NCBI GenBank assembly: GCA_013397455.1
Contig: VYZB01000240.1
Coordinates: 972,230 to 1,036,229, forward strand
Source: Crotophaga sulcirostris
Lineage: Eukaryota > Chordata > Aves > Cuculiformes > Crotophagidae
DNA length: 64,000 bases
Direction: 5' to 3'
Shown here: in pieces, positions 12,658 to 25,209 of the stretch
Position numbering within the stretch: position 1 is the first letter of the stretch
How the letters are laid out: the number at the start of each line of letters is the position of its first letter
The notes under the pieces: generated by a model
What the model saw: only the letters and a program-made list of their open reading frames with translations
The model's database searches: none
What the model was told of the DNA's origin: nothing
Position numbers and translations under genes: made by a program

Positions 12658-13463
12658 CTGCTCCTGCAAATGCTGCAGCTGGGCTGAGCAGCACAGCCTC
12701 AGCTCCTTGGGGCTCTCTCCACTGTTCCTCTTCAGCTTCGCTGTGGTTCCAGGTGAGGAGCAAGCTCCAGAACCCATTTAGTGCAGCACTGACCTCTAGT
12801 GACACTGAGGGGACCCTTCCCAGTCCCCACATCTGGGGGTGACCTAGAAGTGGCCACCGACTACCATGAAGGATGTTATCCTTGTGGAGCAGGTCCCAGC
12901 TCACTTGGTGGGGCATCACTGCTCCTGGGTGGCACTGCCAGGCCCTGGATGGAGAAGTGGGACCCACCATGGTGTCCTGGTTTGTCCCCTAGCCTCTCTA
13001 CCACTCATTTGTTCCTTCCAGCTGGGCTGGAGGATTTCTCCTCCTTGTGCCTAGGTGCCTGTTCAAGTCCAAGGAGTGGAGAAGTCATCAGCCATATGTT
13101 GCTCTGATTAATCACTCTTTGCCCATGTTTTACCTGATGGCAGGCTTCCCTTTCTGCTCAGGTGAGTCAGCAATGGCTCTGGAAGGAACTTCCTACTGGA
13201 AGCCCTCAAACAATCATCCTGTTGTCTCCCCAGTGCATCCTGACCTGTGCAGGCATCCCCCCAAACCGAGGACAGGAGTATGCAGAGCCCAGGGATGCTC
13301 AGTCTCCCGTGCAATTACCAGAGCCCTTGCTAAGCACCCAGGGATGGTGGTGGGGTCACAGCATGCTCCAAGCTGTAGGAAGCAAGCACAGGCAAGAGCA
13401 GCACTGGAGAAGGATGGAGCATCTCAGCTGGGCCAGCTGTGTCCAGAGCAGGGAGCAGACGAG

Positions 13464-13521
13464 GGGATGCTGCGGTCCCGGGGATGCTGTGGTCCCAGGG
13501 ATGCTGTGGTCCCAGGGATGC
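13464..13521 (+). repeat. 17-bp tandem repeat, 3.4 copies
   Basis: The unit is GGGATGCTGTGGTCCCA. Copies start at 13464, 13481 and 13498, with a partial copy at 13515-13521. Copy 1 differs at two bases; copies 2 and 3 are identical. The array abuts the CR1 at 13523. Confidence 0.95.
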
Positions 13522-13522
13522 A

Positions 13523-13720
13523 CCATAGAATCATTCAATGGTTTGACTTGGAAGGGACCTTAAAGCCCATCCAGTTCCAACCCCTCTGCCAGGGGCAGGG
13601 ACACCTCCCACTGGATCAGGGTGCACAAAGCCCCATCCAACCTGGCCTTGAACACCTCCAGGGATGGGGCAGCCACAGCTTCCCTGTGCCTGTGCCTCAC
13701 CACCCTCAGCATGAAAAAGC
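13523..13720 (-). mobile_element. CR1 LINE 3' fragment
   Basis: The antisense CR1 end runs from CATAGAATCATTCAATGG through GGAAGGGACCTTAAAGCCC and CACCTCCCACTGGATCAGG to CTGTGCCTCACCACCCTCAG. It is 5'-truncated. Confidence 0.92.
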
Positions 13721-15011
13721 ATGAACCAGAGCATGAACAGATCAAAGGCAGGGCCAGGACATGAGTGGAGCAGGCTGTGCCCCAGAAGCACCCACACTGC
13801 AGGGCTCTGCTGGGGTGCTCAGGGACCGGTGCCTCCGTAAGCCCTGGGAGCACAAGCAGAGAGCGCTCGGGCTTCCAGTTGAATGAAAAAATGCAGCACA
13901 ATGAAATGCAAAGGGGACAGAGCAGCCTGGGCTGCACAAGTGGAGGGAATGAGCCCAATACCAGCCTTGTCCACCCCAGCTCCTGCTCTGCCACTGGTTC
14001 CCAGGCGCTTTCACAGCACTTGCGCTCACATGAGGGCAGAGGAAGGACGAGGTCACTGCTACGCAAGTCCAGCAACACAAAGAGGGGTTCAGAGCTCTTC
14101 TTGACAGGGCTGGCTTCCCTCCCCCCTCCAAGTGGGTCTTCTCTGTGCCTCTGTCTCTGTCTTCCTCTTAGGCCATCTCCTGGATCAAGGTTGTTGCACA
14201 AAGCCAGAGTAATTGCCTTGCCTTGGAGGGTTCTTTCTGAAAATCAGCGTATTCAAGAAAATGGGTCTTTGAGGTCCTCTGGTGCCCAGCAGTTGGGGCC
14301 ACCCTGGTCCCAGGGACAGAGCTTGTATTCACACTCTGCAGACAACAGGGCATTCAGCAGGAATGAGGAGACAGGAAATGCAGAAGTGATGAAAAAAGCA
14401 TCTTTTTCACACAATTCGCCTTGGGGAACTCAATGTCTTATGATGTGGCCAAGGGCAGGGACTTGGGGGACCAAACAACTGCTGAACTGACCCTGGGTAT
14501 TTCTGTTATTCTCATCAAAAAATAAACTACATACAAATGGGGAAAGCCCATGAGTGAACAAAATACAAGCACCAAAAATCACCAGAGCTGTTTTGCCCAT
14601 GGACCACCATGCTGGAGAAGACTTCCCAAGCAGAGACCACCTTTTCTGGGAGCAGGTTCTAGGCACAGCCTGGACATAGGCTGCAGAGCTTCTTGCAGCT
14701 TTCCCTGAGGTTTCTGGTACCAGCTGATGCCACCCTGGCTGAGTCAGAAAAATTCTTTGCTAGTGACAGTGGTGACCAGCACTCCCACCACAAGGATGGC
14801 TGTCAGAATTTGCTCTTTCCAGCCCCTCTGGGAAGGTCTTCCTTGCACTCAGACTGGCTCCCTAAATCCCCATGTCATTGCAGGGAAGATGGTTGTTTCT
14901 CATCTCTGTACCTGCCCTGCACGGAGCTGCAGCCAGCTTTCAGTGCAGGTGCTGGGCTTGGCTCTAAGGATGCCTGCAGCTCCATCCCACGTCCCAGCCT
15001 CTATGGAATCA

Positions 15012-15549
15012 CCTCGAGGGAGGGGATTGTACCTCCCTCCTCCACTCTCGTGAGACCTCACCTGGAGTCCTGTGTCCAGTTCCGGAGTCCTCAGCACAGG
15101 AAGGACACAAAGATGAACAGAGCACTGGAGCACCTCCCATGCGAGGACAGGTAGAGAGTTTGGCTTGTTCAGCCTGGAGAAGAGAAGGCTCCAGGGAGAC
15201 CTCAAAGCAGCCTCCCAGTACTGAAAGGGGCTCCAGGAGAGCTGGGGAGGGGCTCTTCATCAGGGAACGCAGGGATAGGACAAGATGAAATGGTTTTAAG
15301 ATGAAAGATGGGAGATTTAGATGAGATATTAGGAAGAAAGGTTTTCCTGTGAGGGTGGTGAGACACTGGCACAGGTTGCCCAGAGAAGTGGTGGCTGCCC
15401 CATCCCTGGAGGTGTTCAAGGTCAGGTTGGATGTGGCTTTGAGCAACCTGACCCAGTCGGAGGTGTCTTTGCCCATGGCAGGGGGTTTGTAAATGGATGG
15501 GCTTTAAGGTCCCTTCCAACCCAAACCATTCTGTGATTCTGTGGTCCTG
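15012..15549 (+). mobile_element. CR1 LINE 3' fragment (copy B of a pair)
   Basis: The sense CR1 runs from CCTCGAGGGAGGGGATTG through CTCGTGAGACCTCACCTGG to the tail CATTCTGTGATTCTGTGG. Relative to copy A at 9866 it has an internal deletion just before GGAGCACCTCCCATGCGAGG. It is followed by the shared flank. Confidence 0.92.
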
Positions 15550-15647
15550 TTACCAAAGACAGGGAGTCACCTTTTCTGCACACAATGGGTGGCTGCAACC
15601 AGGTACTGGTATTCAGTTGAAAAAATTGCAGGCCAACATCTCCAGTA
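15550..15647 (+). repeat. Two-copy flank, copy B
   Basis: This is the partner of 10410-10505, starting TTACCAAAGACAGGGAGTCA and including GGCTGCAACCAGGTACTGG. The match fades at about 15647, where an antisense CR1 piece takes over. Confidence 0.8.
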
Positions 15648-15722
15648 GCTTGACACCCTTTTTATACTGTGGTGCCCAAAACTGAACACAATATTGGAGG
15701 TGGGGAGCAGAGCAGAGCCCTG
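15632..15722 (-). mobile_element. Internal CR1 LINE fragment
   Basis: An antisense CR1 segment runs from CATCTCCAGTAGCTTGACA through CTGTGGTGCCCAAAACTGAA to GGTGGGGAGCAGAGCAGAGC. It lacks both ends. Its left edge overlaps the end of the duplicated flank, so the exact boundary is uncertain. Confidence 0.65.
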
Positions 15723-15849
15723 TCTGGTTGCTCCTGATTCTGGATCCATGTGTTCCTGAATCCAGGTCCTGAGCTCAGCTCCCTCCTAGCCATGAACACA
15801 TTCCCTCTGCTCTACAGTATTTGTGGTGACACAGTCATCAAGGGGTGAC

Positions 15850-15940
15850 TTATACAAATTATATATTTGTATATAATTTATTACTTTCTAATTATTTTCA
15901 TTATTATTATTATTATCATAATCATCATTTAATTAAAGCT
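15850..15940. repeat. AT-rich low-complexity tract with (TTA)n
   Basis: This stretch of about 90 bp is almost entirely A and T, including a run of six TTA or ATT units near 15900. It stands out against GC-rich flanks. Confidence 0.9.
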
Positions 15941-16242
15941 TAGTTTTAGTTTCCAAACCTGCAAGCCTTTTTTCCTCCTATTTTCCTCTCCACTTTCCCT
16001 GGGGGTGCAGGAAAGGGAACTGGGTTCCCATCTGCATGGTTTTAGCTGCTGCAATTAGCCGAGTCGGGGCCGAACTGTGACATATGCCAATAACAGCTCC
16101 CAGATACCTCCAATTATTGCAGGTTCCCTATTAATACTTAGAGTACTCTAACACTTCCCTTGGGTACCAGCACTGTAGGCTCTGGGTACCCAAAAGCACA
16201 GCCTGGAGGGGACAGAGGACACTGCCAGAGCTTTCCACATTG

Positions 16243-16764
16243 GGTTTCACACAGTTTCACACAGTATAACCAGGTTGGAAGAGACCTCTGAGATCATCAA
16301 GTCCAACCTATAAGCCAACACTAACACCAACTCATCACCTAAACCATGGCACTGAGTGCCTCATCCAATCTTCCCTTAAACACATCCAGGGTCGGCGACT
16401 CCACCACCTCCCTGGGCAGCGCATTCCAGTGGCCAATCACCCTTTCAGTGTAGAACTTCTTCCTAACATCAAGTCTAAACCTCCCCTGACGAAGTTTAAG
16501 TCCGTGCCCTCTAGTTCTGTCACTGGTCACCTGTGAGAAGAGACCAACGCCCGCTTGACTACAACCTCCTTTTAGGTAGTTGTAGAGAGCAATAAGGTCA
16601 CCCCTGAGCCTCCTCTTCTCCAGACTAAACAGCCCCAGCTCCCTCACTCGCTCCTCGTAGGGCTTGTGCTCCAGCCCCTTCACCATCTTTGTTGCCCTCC
16701 TCTGGACATTCTCCAGTATCCTGGCATCTTTCCCAAACTGAGGGGCCCAGAACTGTACGCAGTA
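16243..16764 (-). mobile_element. CR1 LINE 3' part with open reverse-transcriptase C-terminus
   Basis: The antisense CR1 starts CACACAGTATAACCAGGTTGG at its 3' end. On the minus strand it reads open from 16791 to the stop at 16339, covering the last roughly 140 codons of the CR1 polyprotein. Recognisable landmarks are [16 protein letters not shown] and [19 protein letters not shown]. This frame is intact here, unlike in most copies in the window, so this insertion is probably among the youngest. It is 5'-truncated and lacks the catalytic part, so it cannot move by itself. Confidence 0.92.
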
Positions 16765-18591
16765 AAGCTGAGCTGGGTTGAGCTGTTCCACGTGCAGTCC
16801 CAGGCTGAGAGGCAGGTGGAGGCTCTCTGAGCTCTGCTACCTTAGCTCCCCTGCACTGCGGAGGAGCTGGGGAAGCAAGCGTGATGGGAGGTCATGTAAA
16901 CGAGCTCTGAATCACTGCAGGTTGGTTTGTTGTTTTTTTTTTTTTAAAAACTGGTCAGATAAATGTTTTGAGAAGACCTATTAAAGCTGTGGCTGCTTTC
17001 TCCAGGGAACTATCAGGATGATTTTATTTGGCCGGAGCACGGTAACAGGGGCAGGCTGTCAGCTTCTATTAAGATTTGGATGTGCGTCACTGAATGGAAA
17101 GTGCTTGCTTATATTGTTTCTCATTAGATTGCTTTATGATAAATCTAATCATTAACTTCCTACACTTGGTCCATCTGAAGGTTACAAGGCTGGCTCTGCA
17201 GTTTCCCAGTGGGCTGCAAACCAAAAATGCCTTCCTTGGGAAGGGCAGCTTCACCACAGCAGTGCCCGGTTCGCAGCAGCAAACATCTCAGCAAAGCTGC
17301 CACCCGCTCCCAACACCAACATGACCTCTCCTGCTTTGTCCCAGAGGGATGAATCCACCCCACATTTTCACCCAAGTGGGTGTTTTGGGGTAACTAAGGG
17401 GTTACTCAGGTGCTCAGCCATGTGTTGCGGGTTCACAGGTCCTTCTGCAGCCCCTCGCACGCTGGGCTTCAGCATCGCTGAAACCAGAGGTGAAAGCTTC
17501 TCCCTTTTTTTAAAACCAAGCTGACCAGATTGTTCTGGCCCATAAATCAAGTTCTTTGTGACCCCTCTTACGCCACATCCAGACATTGAAACCCCATTGC
17601 AGCTGGTACCCCTAGGTGTATATGGGGCTGCCAGGGACCCACCCTGGGACTGATGGATGGCACAGCAAGCACTTGCTGCCGCGTGCAAAAAAGGAGGTGA
17701 GACCAGGGTGCCACAAATGGATCCAAAATTTCTCCCTGACTGTTTGGGAAGAAGGTCTGCCTCTCACACTTTAGCACATCCAGATCAGGGACTTGCATCC
17801 TCCATCTTCATCTAAAGTAACAGAGCAGCTCTATAAACACCTCTGACCACCTGCTTGGTGGGCAGAGAGGTCCAGACCAGCCACAACTCTTCCCTCCTCC
17901 TCTCCCAAGGGCACCCAAGAGGACAGTCAGTCTTTCCCTGAGGACATGGAGCATGCTACCAAACTCTGATCAGAGGTGAGGGTGACTCAGGTCCCCCAGG
18001 GACAGGTAAGGGACCAAGCCATGAGGCTGCGCCAACACCCTGTGGCAAACTTGGGACCCATGCCACGGCTCCCCAGCCCTCGGCAGGCTCAGAGTGATAC
18101 AAGGCACCCCCAGATAATGCTGCAAGCTGGGAAGTTTGCTCTCCCCATCTTTTGATCACATTTTTGTTTTGGCTAAGACAGGGGCCCTCCCTGTCACTGC
18201 AGTTCCTCTGGATGCTGATCTTAATCCGCTCAGGCCATTTCCAACGGTGTCTGCCTTGCATCCCATCGGCAATGAGGGCTTAGCGTGAGCATTTCCCATC
18301 TTCATTTGTTTTTATGACCTCATGAATTTATCCGAGACAATTAAGCTGCCCCTGGTTGAGGCATCCCAGACAGGCTGTTGGGCTCCTCCTGCTCTTCCAG
18401 TGCGGCTTCTCCAGGACAGGGAGGGCTCCTCTGCACGGGGCTCAGCACTGTGGGCCAGGCAGACCCTCTGCCTGGAAATCCAGCAGGGGCTGTGCCGTGA
18501 GCTGTGTCGCAGGAGTCCGTGCCGCGTGCCCGGGGCTGCAGAGGATGCCAGACTGTGCCATCACCACAGTCCCCACTGGTTGATGCAAACG

Positions 18592-19067
18592 CGTAAGAAG
18601 TATGTGGACCTGTTAGGGCCTGTCCAGAGGAGGCCACAAAGGTGATGCGAGGGCTGGAGCACCTCTGCTATGAAGACAGGCTGAGAGAGTTGGGGTGGTT
18701 CAGCCTGGAGAAGAGAAGGCTTCACTGGGACCTCATTGTGGCCTTCCAGTACCTGAAGGGGCTCCAGGAGAGATGGCGAGGGGCTTTTTACAAGGGCATG
18801 GAGTGATAGGATGAGGGGGAATGGCTTTAAATTGGAAGGGGGAAGATTTAGATGAGGAAAAAATTCTTCACGCTGAGGATGGTGAGGCACTGGCACAGGT
18901 TGCCCAGGGAAGCTGTGGGTGCCCCATCCCTGGAGGTGTTCAAGGGCAGGTTGGATGGAGCTTTGAGCAGCCTGGTCTGGTGGGAGGTGTCCCTGCCCAT
19001 GGCCAGGGGGTTGGAACTGGATGATCTTTAATGTCCCTTCCAACCCAAACCCTTCTATGATTCTATT
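18592..19067 (+). mobile_element. CR1 LINE 3' fragment
   Basis: The sense CR1 runs from AAGAAGTATGTGGACCTGTT through GTCCAGAGGAGGCCACAAAGG to the tail CTTCTATGATTCTATTC. There are small internal deletions compared with the copy at 8090. Confidence 0.92.
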
Positions 19068-22000
19068 CAAGGAGCTGCAGCAGGAGAGGTCTGTCTGGGA
19101 AATGCACAGCTGGGCTCTGAGCCATCATTATCCCCATCTCTAAAGGGCACCAGTGGCTCCCACACACGATCGGATCCCCAGGTCTTTGCTGAATCCCAGC
19201 ACCAGCCAGCTTCTCCTAACACGCACGACTGCAAGATAAGGCAGCTCAGCTGAATCCTCTCTCTCAACGAGCTGGGTGAAGCTTCACTACCCTGGACTCA
19301 CTTGAGCACAGTAACTTGGGAAGACCTGGGGACAGCAGGACGCACTCGAAGCCAGCGAGGCAACTGCAGGGGCCCAGGGACCACACGTGGCGTGGTGCAC
19401 ACACCCCTCGGGCTGCCTGTCCTTCCCACCAGCAAGTCCAGCATCTCAGGGGCGCAAGGAGAAGACACTCAGGGTGGAACCAAAGGATCTCCTGGGATGC
19501 TGTGGTTGTTTCCCATGCCTCAAGCTCTCTCTTTCAGGGGATAATTACAGTCACAGCTCACAAACCTCTGTCTTTGTTTACACTGGAGGCTGGGCACCCA
19601 CCAGCTTCAGTGGGAAGGGGCTGATTTGGGCCATGCTATCACATCTAAAACCACACAGAAAGCTGCAGTCACAGACAGAAGGAGCACCCTCCCTGCTCCT
19701 GGGTTGCTCCCCTCCCAGACAACAAAAGGGCTGGTACCACAGTTCAAAGTTCTCCCGGGTACAAAAACGGTCTTTGAGGGTAATTTGTTGCAGCTCGAAA
19801 GCAGCTGAAGTTAATTACACAGCAATGAAATATCACACTTTAATATTGCTTAACTCCCCTTGGCCAGGCTGCCCTGAAATGCTGCTCTGTTTGAGATTCG
19901 GACCCAAGTGCTCTCTGATCTCCAGATAATGTCCTAATTAAACAAGGGAGAGGCAGGTAATGGGATGCAGGACCCACCAGAGCCCAGGAGAAGGGGTGAC
20001 GGAGCGTGGGGCTGTGTGGGGGCACCTTAAAGCTGCACGGTGGGTGTTCATTGCATCCCCAACCCATAACAGGTCTTCCAGTCCCTTGTGCTTTCCCTAG
20101 GGGAAAGGCTCTAGCCCCCTGCTTTGATCTCAGCTCCTGTTTGAAATTCAGCTCCTTGCCACTAGTGCCCAGGGCACTTACACAGGTGATACTCCACGTG
20201 GTCCATGAGTAATGCTGCTCTTTGGCTCAGAGGTCATCCTGGGAAGTCCCCTGGCCACAGTCTGGCATGCCCATCAGCACTTGGCCAGATGAGCTCTTCA
20301 CTCACCCACTTCTTGAGCAACAACTTGAGCGCCCTGGCCAAGGGCATTGCAGGTGTCTCCCTCCACCCTCTGCAGGCCTGGGAAAGTCTGCTGAGAAGGA
20401 TGGAGAGCAGGAGTCTTGCCCTGTCTGAACCTCAAGCTGGGCCAGGGTCTGCGGGGCAGGCGAGCGCCTGCAGGCTGACAGCTGGACAAACAGGAGTTCT
20501 CCTGCTCACAGGCCACCCCAGAGATGCTCTGTGCCCCTCTTGTGCACTTTCTCCTGTTGGCCTCCTTGGAGGTGATGTGGAATAAGGCAACAGGGAACAC
20601 CAGGCTTGTGGGCACAGAGGCCAAAGCACTTGCAAAGGGAACCCCAACCAAAGGACAAGGCTGGCCCGAGGATCACCACAGCCACCGTGCGATACTGTGC
20701 ACCGCAAAGCCAGGAGGATAGGAAATCCCAGGGTTGTTCTTAGTGTTGGCAGCGAACGCCGAGCTAAAAGCACAGAGTAAGGGCCCTTCCTATGTGCTCG
20801 GAGCCCTGGCTACACCCCACAGCAGCCTGCAGCCTCAGGCTGAAGTTCAACCTCCTCCCAGGCAGGCTGAAGCCCCTTGCTCACTGCCGTCATCCTCCAG
20901 TGCTGCACAGAGGAACAGGCTGCATTGCCACCTAATGGGATGTGCTGGGAAAGCCCTGTGCATCCTACTGGAGATCAGCGAGACCGGAATACCAGAGGCT
21001 CTGCAAGAGGTGGAGTTGCTTTACCCAGCTCCCCTGCACCGGCAGAGATCTCCTGGTTGGGATGCTCCCAGCAGTGCAATATAAACCAGTGCAGGGGGCA
21101 CAGATAAAAGAAGATGCGAGTGGGTTTGTGTACTCAGAGCTGTGCCAGGAAACAACAGCGTGAGGCAACAACCACTTGTGACCCAGCGGTATCACAACGC
21201 AGATCTGAGCACAGAGGGAAAAGGTTTATTGGGTATCAAAGTCATTTTCCCTTCACTGCCTCCACAGCTCGTAAAAGCTCCTGCCAGCAGAGTGTGTTTA
21301 ATATTAAGCTCTTCGAGGGAGCAGATATGTTGTCCAGTAAAACGTGTCTTTGCCAAAATGCTGCACGAAGACAGACAGCGAGGGGAAAACCAGACCCGTA
21401 ACGGATGTCGACTCCGTGGGATGGCAATCAGCATGGCTAGGAAGAGAAGGAGTTGTGCAATGAAAGCACAGGCCTAGTTGGGCAGAGACTGATGCTCTAC
21501 GTCTGCTGCAATCCCAGATTTGCTGCGTGGCTCCAGGCACTTGGTCCACCTCTGCCTCCCCATGCCCAAGAAAACCAGCGTCCTGCAGAAGGCTGGAAAG
21601 CTGAGCTCCTCACTGGGAGATGCAGCAAGCCAGCCGTGTCTCAAAGCAAATGTTTCCTGGGAAGAGCCCACACTACTCGACTTCAGCAGCCTTACTGCAT
21701 GAATATCTTGTGGGAGGGAGCCCAGGGTGTCACCCCTGTCTGTCCCCTTTGCCTCTTGCTGGAGAACTTCACTGGAAACAGCAGAGCTGTGCTTCACCTG
21801 AGGGGGATGCCTGAAGCAGCAAGATAAGGAACCGAGAAACCAAAACCTTTGCTTTGCCATGAATTTTATAGCACAGCTGGCAGAAACACACTCCCAATTG
21901 GCATGCCCATCACCCCACACCCAGCCAGATTGCCCAGCGATCCTTCCTTGGCCGCACACTCACGTTTCTCTGCCTCACACCTCTGCAGGGAGACACAGCT

Positions 22001-22861
22001 GAGGCCTGGAATGCTCTCCCATAGGTGTAACAGCCTGCGTGCCAACTGGCTTATGCTGCCTTTAACCTCCACGCACCACTGTCTGGGATTGTGACTCCAG
22101 GCCACACTCCATGAGCTGCTGACCCATGAGCAGGTGGAGGAATGAGGTGTGGTGTTTGCCTCTCCCGGAGGGAACCGCAGCAACTGCCACAGATTTCAAT
22201 GCCTGGCTATCTCCGACAAAGCTCGGTACCCACTAAGCTAATTGAGTTGAAGTTTTCTCAGGCAGGCAAGATCTGGGTACTATTTGTACCTGGAGCTTTT
22301 GTTTGGGAAGGTGGAGAACACCAGCAGGAATCAAATGGTCAGGAGTGGTCCCATCAGACAGAAGCAGCTAGGCTGGGCTCCAGCACCTGCAGAAGAATTA
22401 CACAGTACCAGTAGGCAATGCACTTGCTTTGATCTCACTGTGAAAATGTATTTGGCAAATAAAGACTTAAAGCTGGGAGTTGTAGCAGAACCTGCAAGTT
22501 TCATGCCACCCTGCAATGCTCATGCAACGATCCTATCTGAGCGGCAGTTATGTGAAGAATGCTGCCCTCTTATCAGGGTTAAAAGGGTCAGAACAAATTA
22601 ATTGCTTCTCACTGAGAAACTACAACAGGAAACATTTTCCCTTTCTCAGGAAAGCTCTCTAGCATGATAGGACAGATAACCCCAACCCACGACGTGAAAA
22701 CTGGAGCAAAGTAGACTCCTGGGTGGCCAAGGCTTTGCTCATCATTGCCGCAAGACTGAGACAGGGCACCTTCTCACCAGTGCAGCAGAAAGACAAGCTG
22801 GGACCGCATTGCTGCACCTTTCTGGCAGGGAAACCCAGATCCCACCTCCCCTCAGCCCCGA

Positions 22862-23043
22862 AGGCACAAGTTTCCCAGAGAAGTCGTAGCTGCCCCCTCC
22901 CTGGAGGTGTTCACGGCCAGGTTGGATGGGGTTTCGAGAAAGCTGATCCAGTGGGAGGTGTCCCTGTCCATGGTAGGGGGGTTGGAACTGGATGATCTTT
23001 AAGGTCCCTTCCAACCCAAACCATTCTGTGATTCTATGATTTC
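22862..23043 (+). mobile_element. Short CR1 LINE 3' fragment
   Basis: The sense CR1 has only its last roughly 180 bp, from GGCACAAGTTTCCCAGAGAA through GTTGGAACTGGATGATCTTT to CATTCTGTGATTCTATGAT. Confidence 0.92.
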
Positions 23044-25203
23044 TGGAGAGCAGCGTGCCAGGTTACCGTTTGCCATCCCACCTCCCCTCTGCTCTGTTTG
23101 CTTCCATTAACTTTTACACAAATGATTCATTCTGCCTAGTCTTTTGTAAACAGCATTCAAAGCCAGCTGGAATTTGTTGTGCACCTAAATTACACTTGCT
23201 CAGCAAGCTCTTCCACAGAAGGGATTCATTTCAATCTTTGCCTGTGGTGGGGGCACAGCAATGCACATCCTCTCTTTCACTGCAGCAGCTCTTTTCTTTC
23301 ACAGAACTGAAGCAGCACGGTTAACATCCAAACCTCACTGCTATTAAAACATGAAAGTGACACCTTGAAGAGGAAGGGGAAGAAAGAACTCTCTGAATTG
23401 TAGCCCTGGGCCAAACGCTAAAGCTGAAGGGCACAGGGTAGGTAGGGGCAGGTCAGGAGTCAATACCTCAAGCTGAAGTGCAACGCACAAGGAGGCTTGG
23501 ACACGTGCTGGTATCTTCAGCAGAGGGGTGACTCTGTCAGACCCCAGTTTCAGCTGTTCCCCAGCTGACAAGGAAGCTATGAATGGAGAATCTGGGAAAG
23601 CACAAACACTCACCAGTCAACCACAAGGGGATGGTAAAGAGACCAAATCTGAAATGTGGTAAGCAGAGTTTTTAGAGCAGGACAGGTGTTGGCATGAAAT
23701 CACAGCTCCCTGAGGCTGGGAGGCAATCCTCACAACCTCATCCGAGGCTGCAGTCTATCATTTCCACCTCCTCTTTCTTTTCACCCCTCTTATGCAACCA
23801 CAAAGCAAACCCAGGGAGGATTCAGTCGCTGGACTGACCAACTGCAGGCAGTGGGAACGCCAGTGGGTCTGCCCAGAAAAGGCAGATATAAATGAGCCAC
23901 CGCTTTTCCCAGTGAAGCTGTCTTTGCAAAGCAGATGGAATCAAGCACAGGACATGACAGGCAAGAGGCAAACTTCCCCATGCATTAACATAGGCAATGG
24001 GAATTCGGGATAAGAGGACAGACTGCAGATGATATCACATGTGCACCTACGCAGAAGCGTGGAGAGGACTCGAGCCATTTTCACTTTTCCAATCTAATAA
24101 AGAACTGGAGATAAATCCATCCAACTGGCACAGCATAGTCTTCAAAAGCCAAAATCTTTACAGCTGGTTTGCTAAGAGCTGTTTTTTTGAGGTGTTGGGA
24201 GTGGGAAGGAGGAAAGAGAAAAACACAGCTAACGCTCCTTCCTACAGCAAGGGGAGAGAAAGTTATTTCCTTCACAGATTTAGTTTATAAACAGTTTTAC
24301 TTTTAAAGCAGAGTTAAAACCAGGATAAAAAAGTATGCTCAACATGCATTTTGTCACACCACACTGCTTGCCATACAAGCCAACACTGCTTTTCCTGTCT
24401 CGATTTAAACTCCTTTACATCCAAAGCTCAGCTCTGCTCTCACTGTGGCTGGAGCAGGCAGAGGAGGCTCTTAGAAATGCTCTGCACCCCACTGTGCCCC
24501 ACTGTGGCAAAGCTGAACACAACAGCTTCACCAGCACTACACACAGTGCAAAATTGAGGAGATCCAACATCAGGTCACATGCACATTGCCAAGGGAATTA
24601 TAGCACCTGGAGACCACAGCAACACTGAGATGAAGGACACCTGTAAAAACAGATCTGGACTACTCCAAAGGGAACCTAAAGCCACAGCAGATGTTCTTTT
24701 CATCTCCACACTCATTACCCACTGCTGCAAGAGGGCACTCTGGACAGGTAAAGAAAATCTAACTGCTATCATTGCACAGGAGAAGACAACAGTGGCTCAA
24801 GCTGGCAGGTCCTCAAGCATGAGAGCACCAAGATGCACCTTCCCAAAAGAGACATGGGACAAGGAAGAAGGAAGCACAAGGCTAAGCAACACATGTAGGT
24901 CCAGTGTCCTGATAACCAGCCTCTGGAAGGTGAAAACACACAAAGATCTTGCAACGGTTCAAAAAACATACAGCCTCACAGGACTGACTACACCAGCCCT
25001 GCTGCATCACACACGAGTCCAAGGGACAGCACTGGCCTTGCACCCCAGCACTTGCTCATCATTGTGAAGCCACCAGCTGCATCAGTAGCTGCACCAGAGT
25101 CAGTTCTTTTGCAACCAGAGGTGAAGATCTATAAAGCCATAAAGCATGGAAACAAAGAGCTAAGAGATCAGTGAGAAGAGCCACATTTCTATCCCCCTGC
25201 TCA
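23044..25203. other. Intergenic DNA, no gene seen
   Basis: The sequence becomes more AT-rich toward the NDUFA10 3' end. A 162-codon open frame (24579-25067, plus) has no recognisable domain and I treat it as chance. Confidence 0.55.
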
Positions 25204-25209
25204 TTTATT
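25204..25209 (-). terminator. Candidate distal polyadenylation signal AATAAA
   Basis: A canonical AATAAA on the minus strand lies about 1 kb past the NDUFA10 stop and is followed by T-rich sequence. It is an alternative end for the 3' UTR. Confidence 0.3.

Larger units (their letters stand above)
10506..15011. other. Intergenic DNA with short repeats, no gene seen
   Basis: Besides the listed CR1 pieces and tandem repeats I see unique GC-rich sequence. Long open frames at 12287-12970 (minus) and 13765-14490 (plus) cross CR1 or repeat sequence, or are overlapped by others, and resemble no known protein. Confidence 0.6.
15941..22861. other. Intergenic DNA between CR1 copies, no gene seen
   Basis: Outside the CR1 copies at 16243 and 18592 this is unique sequence with many short overlapping open frames. 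I recognise no exon, RNA gene or other mobile element. Confidence 0.6.

Noticed and set aside
12287..12970. A 227-codon open frame on the minus strand
   Set aside because: It runs through a CR1 end and the GGTGTT microsatellite (read as PTPTPT), so it is not a gene.
13765..14490. A 241-codon open frame on the plus strand
   Set aside because: Low-complexity GC-rich composition, overlapped by open frames on the opposite strand, no recognisable domain, no splice or promoter context.
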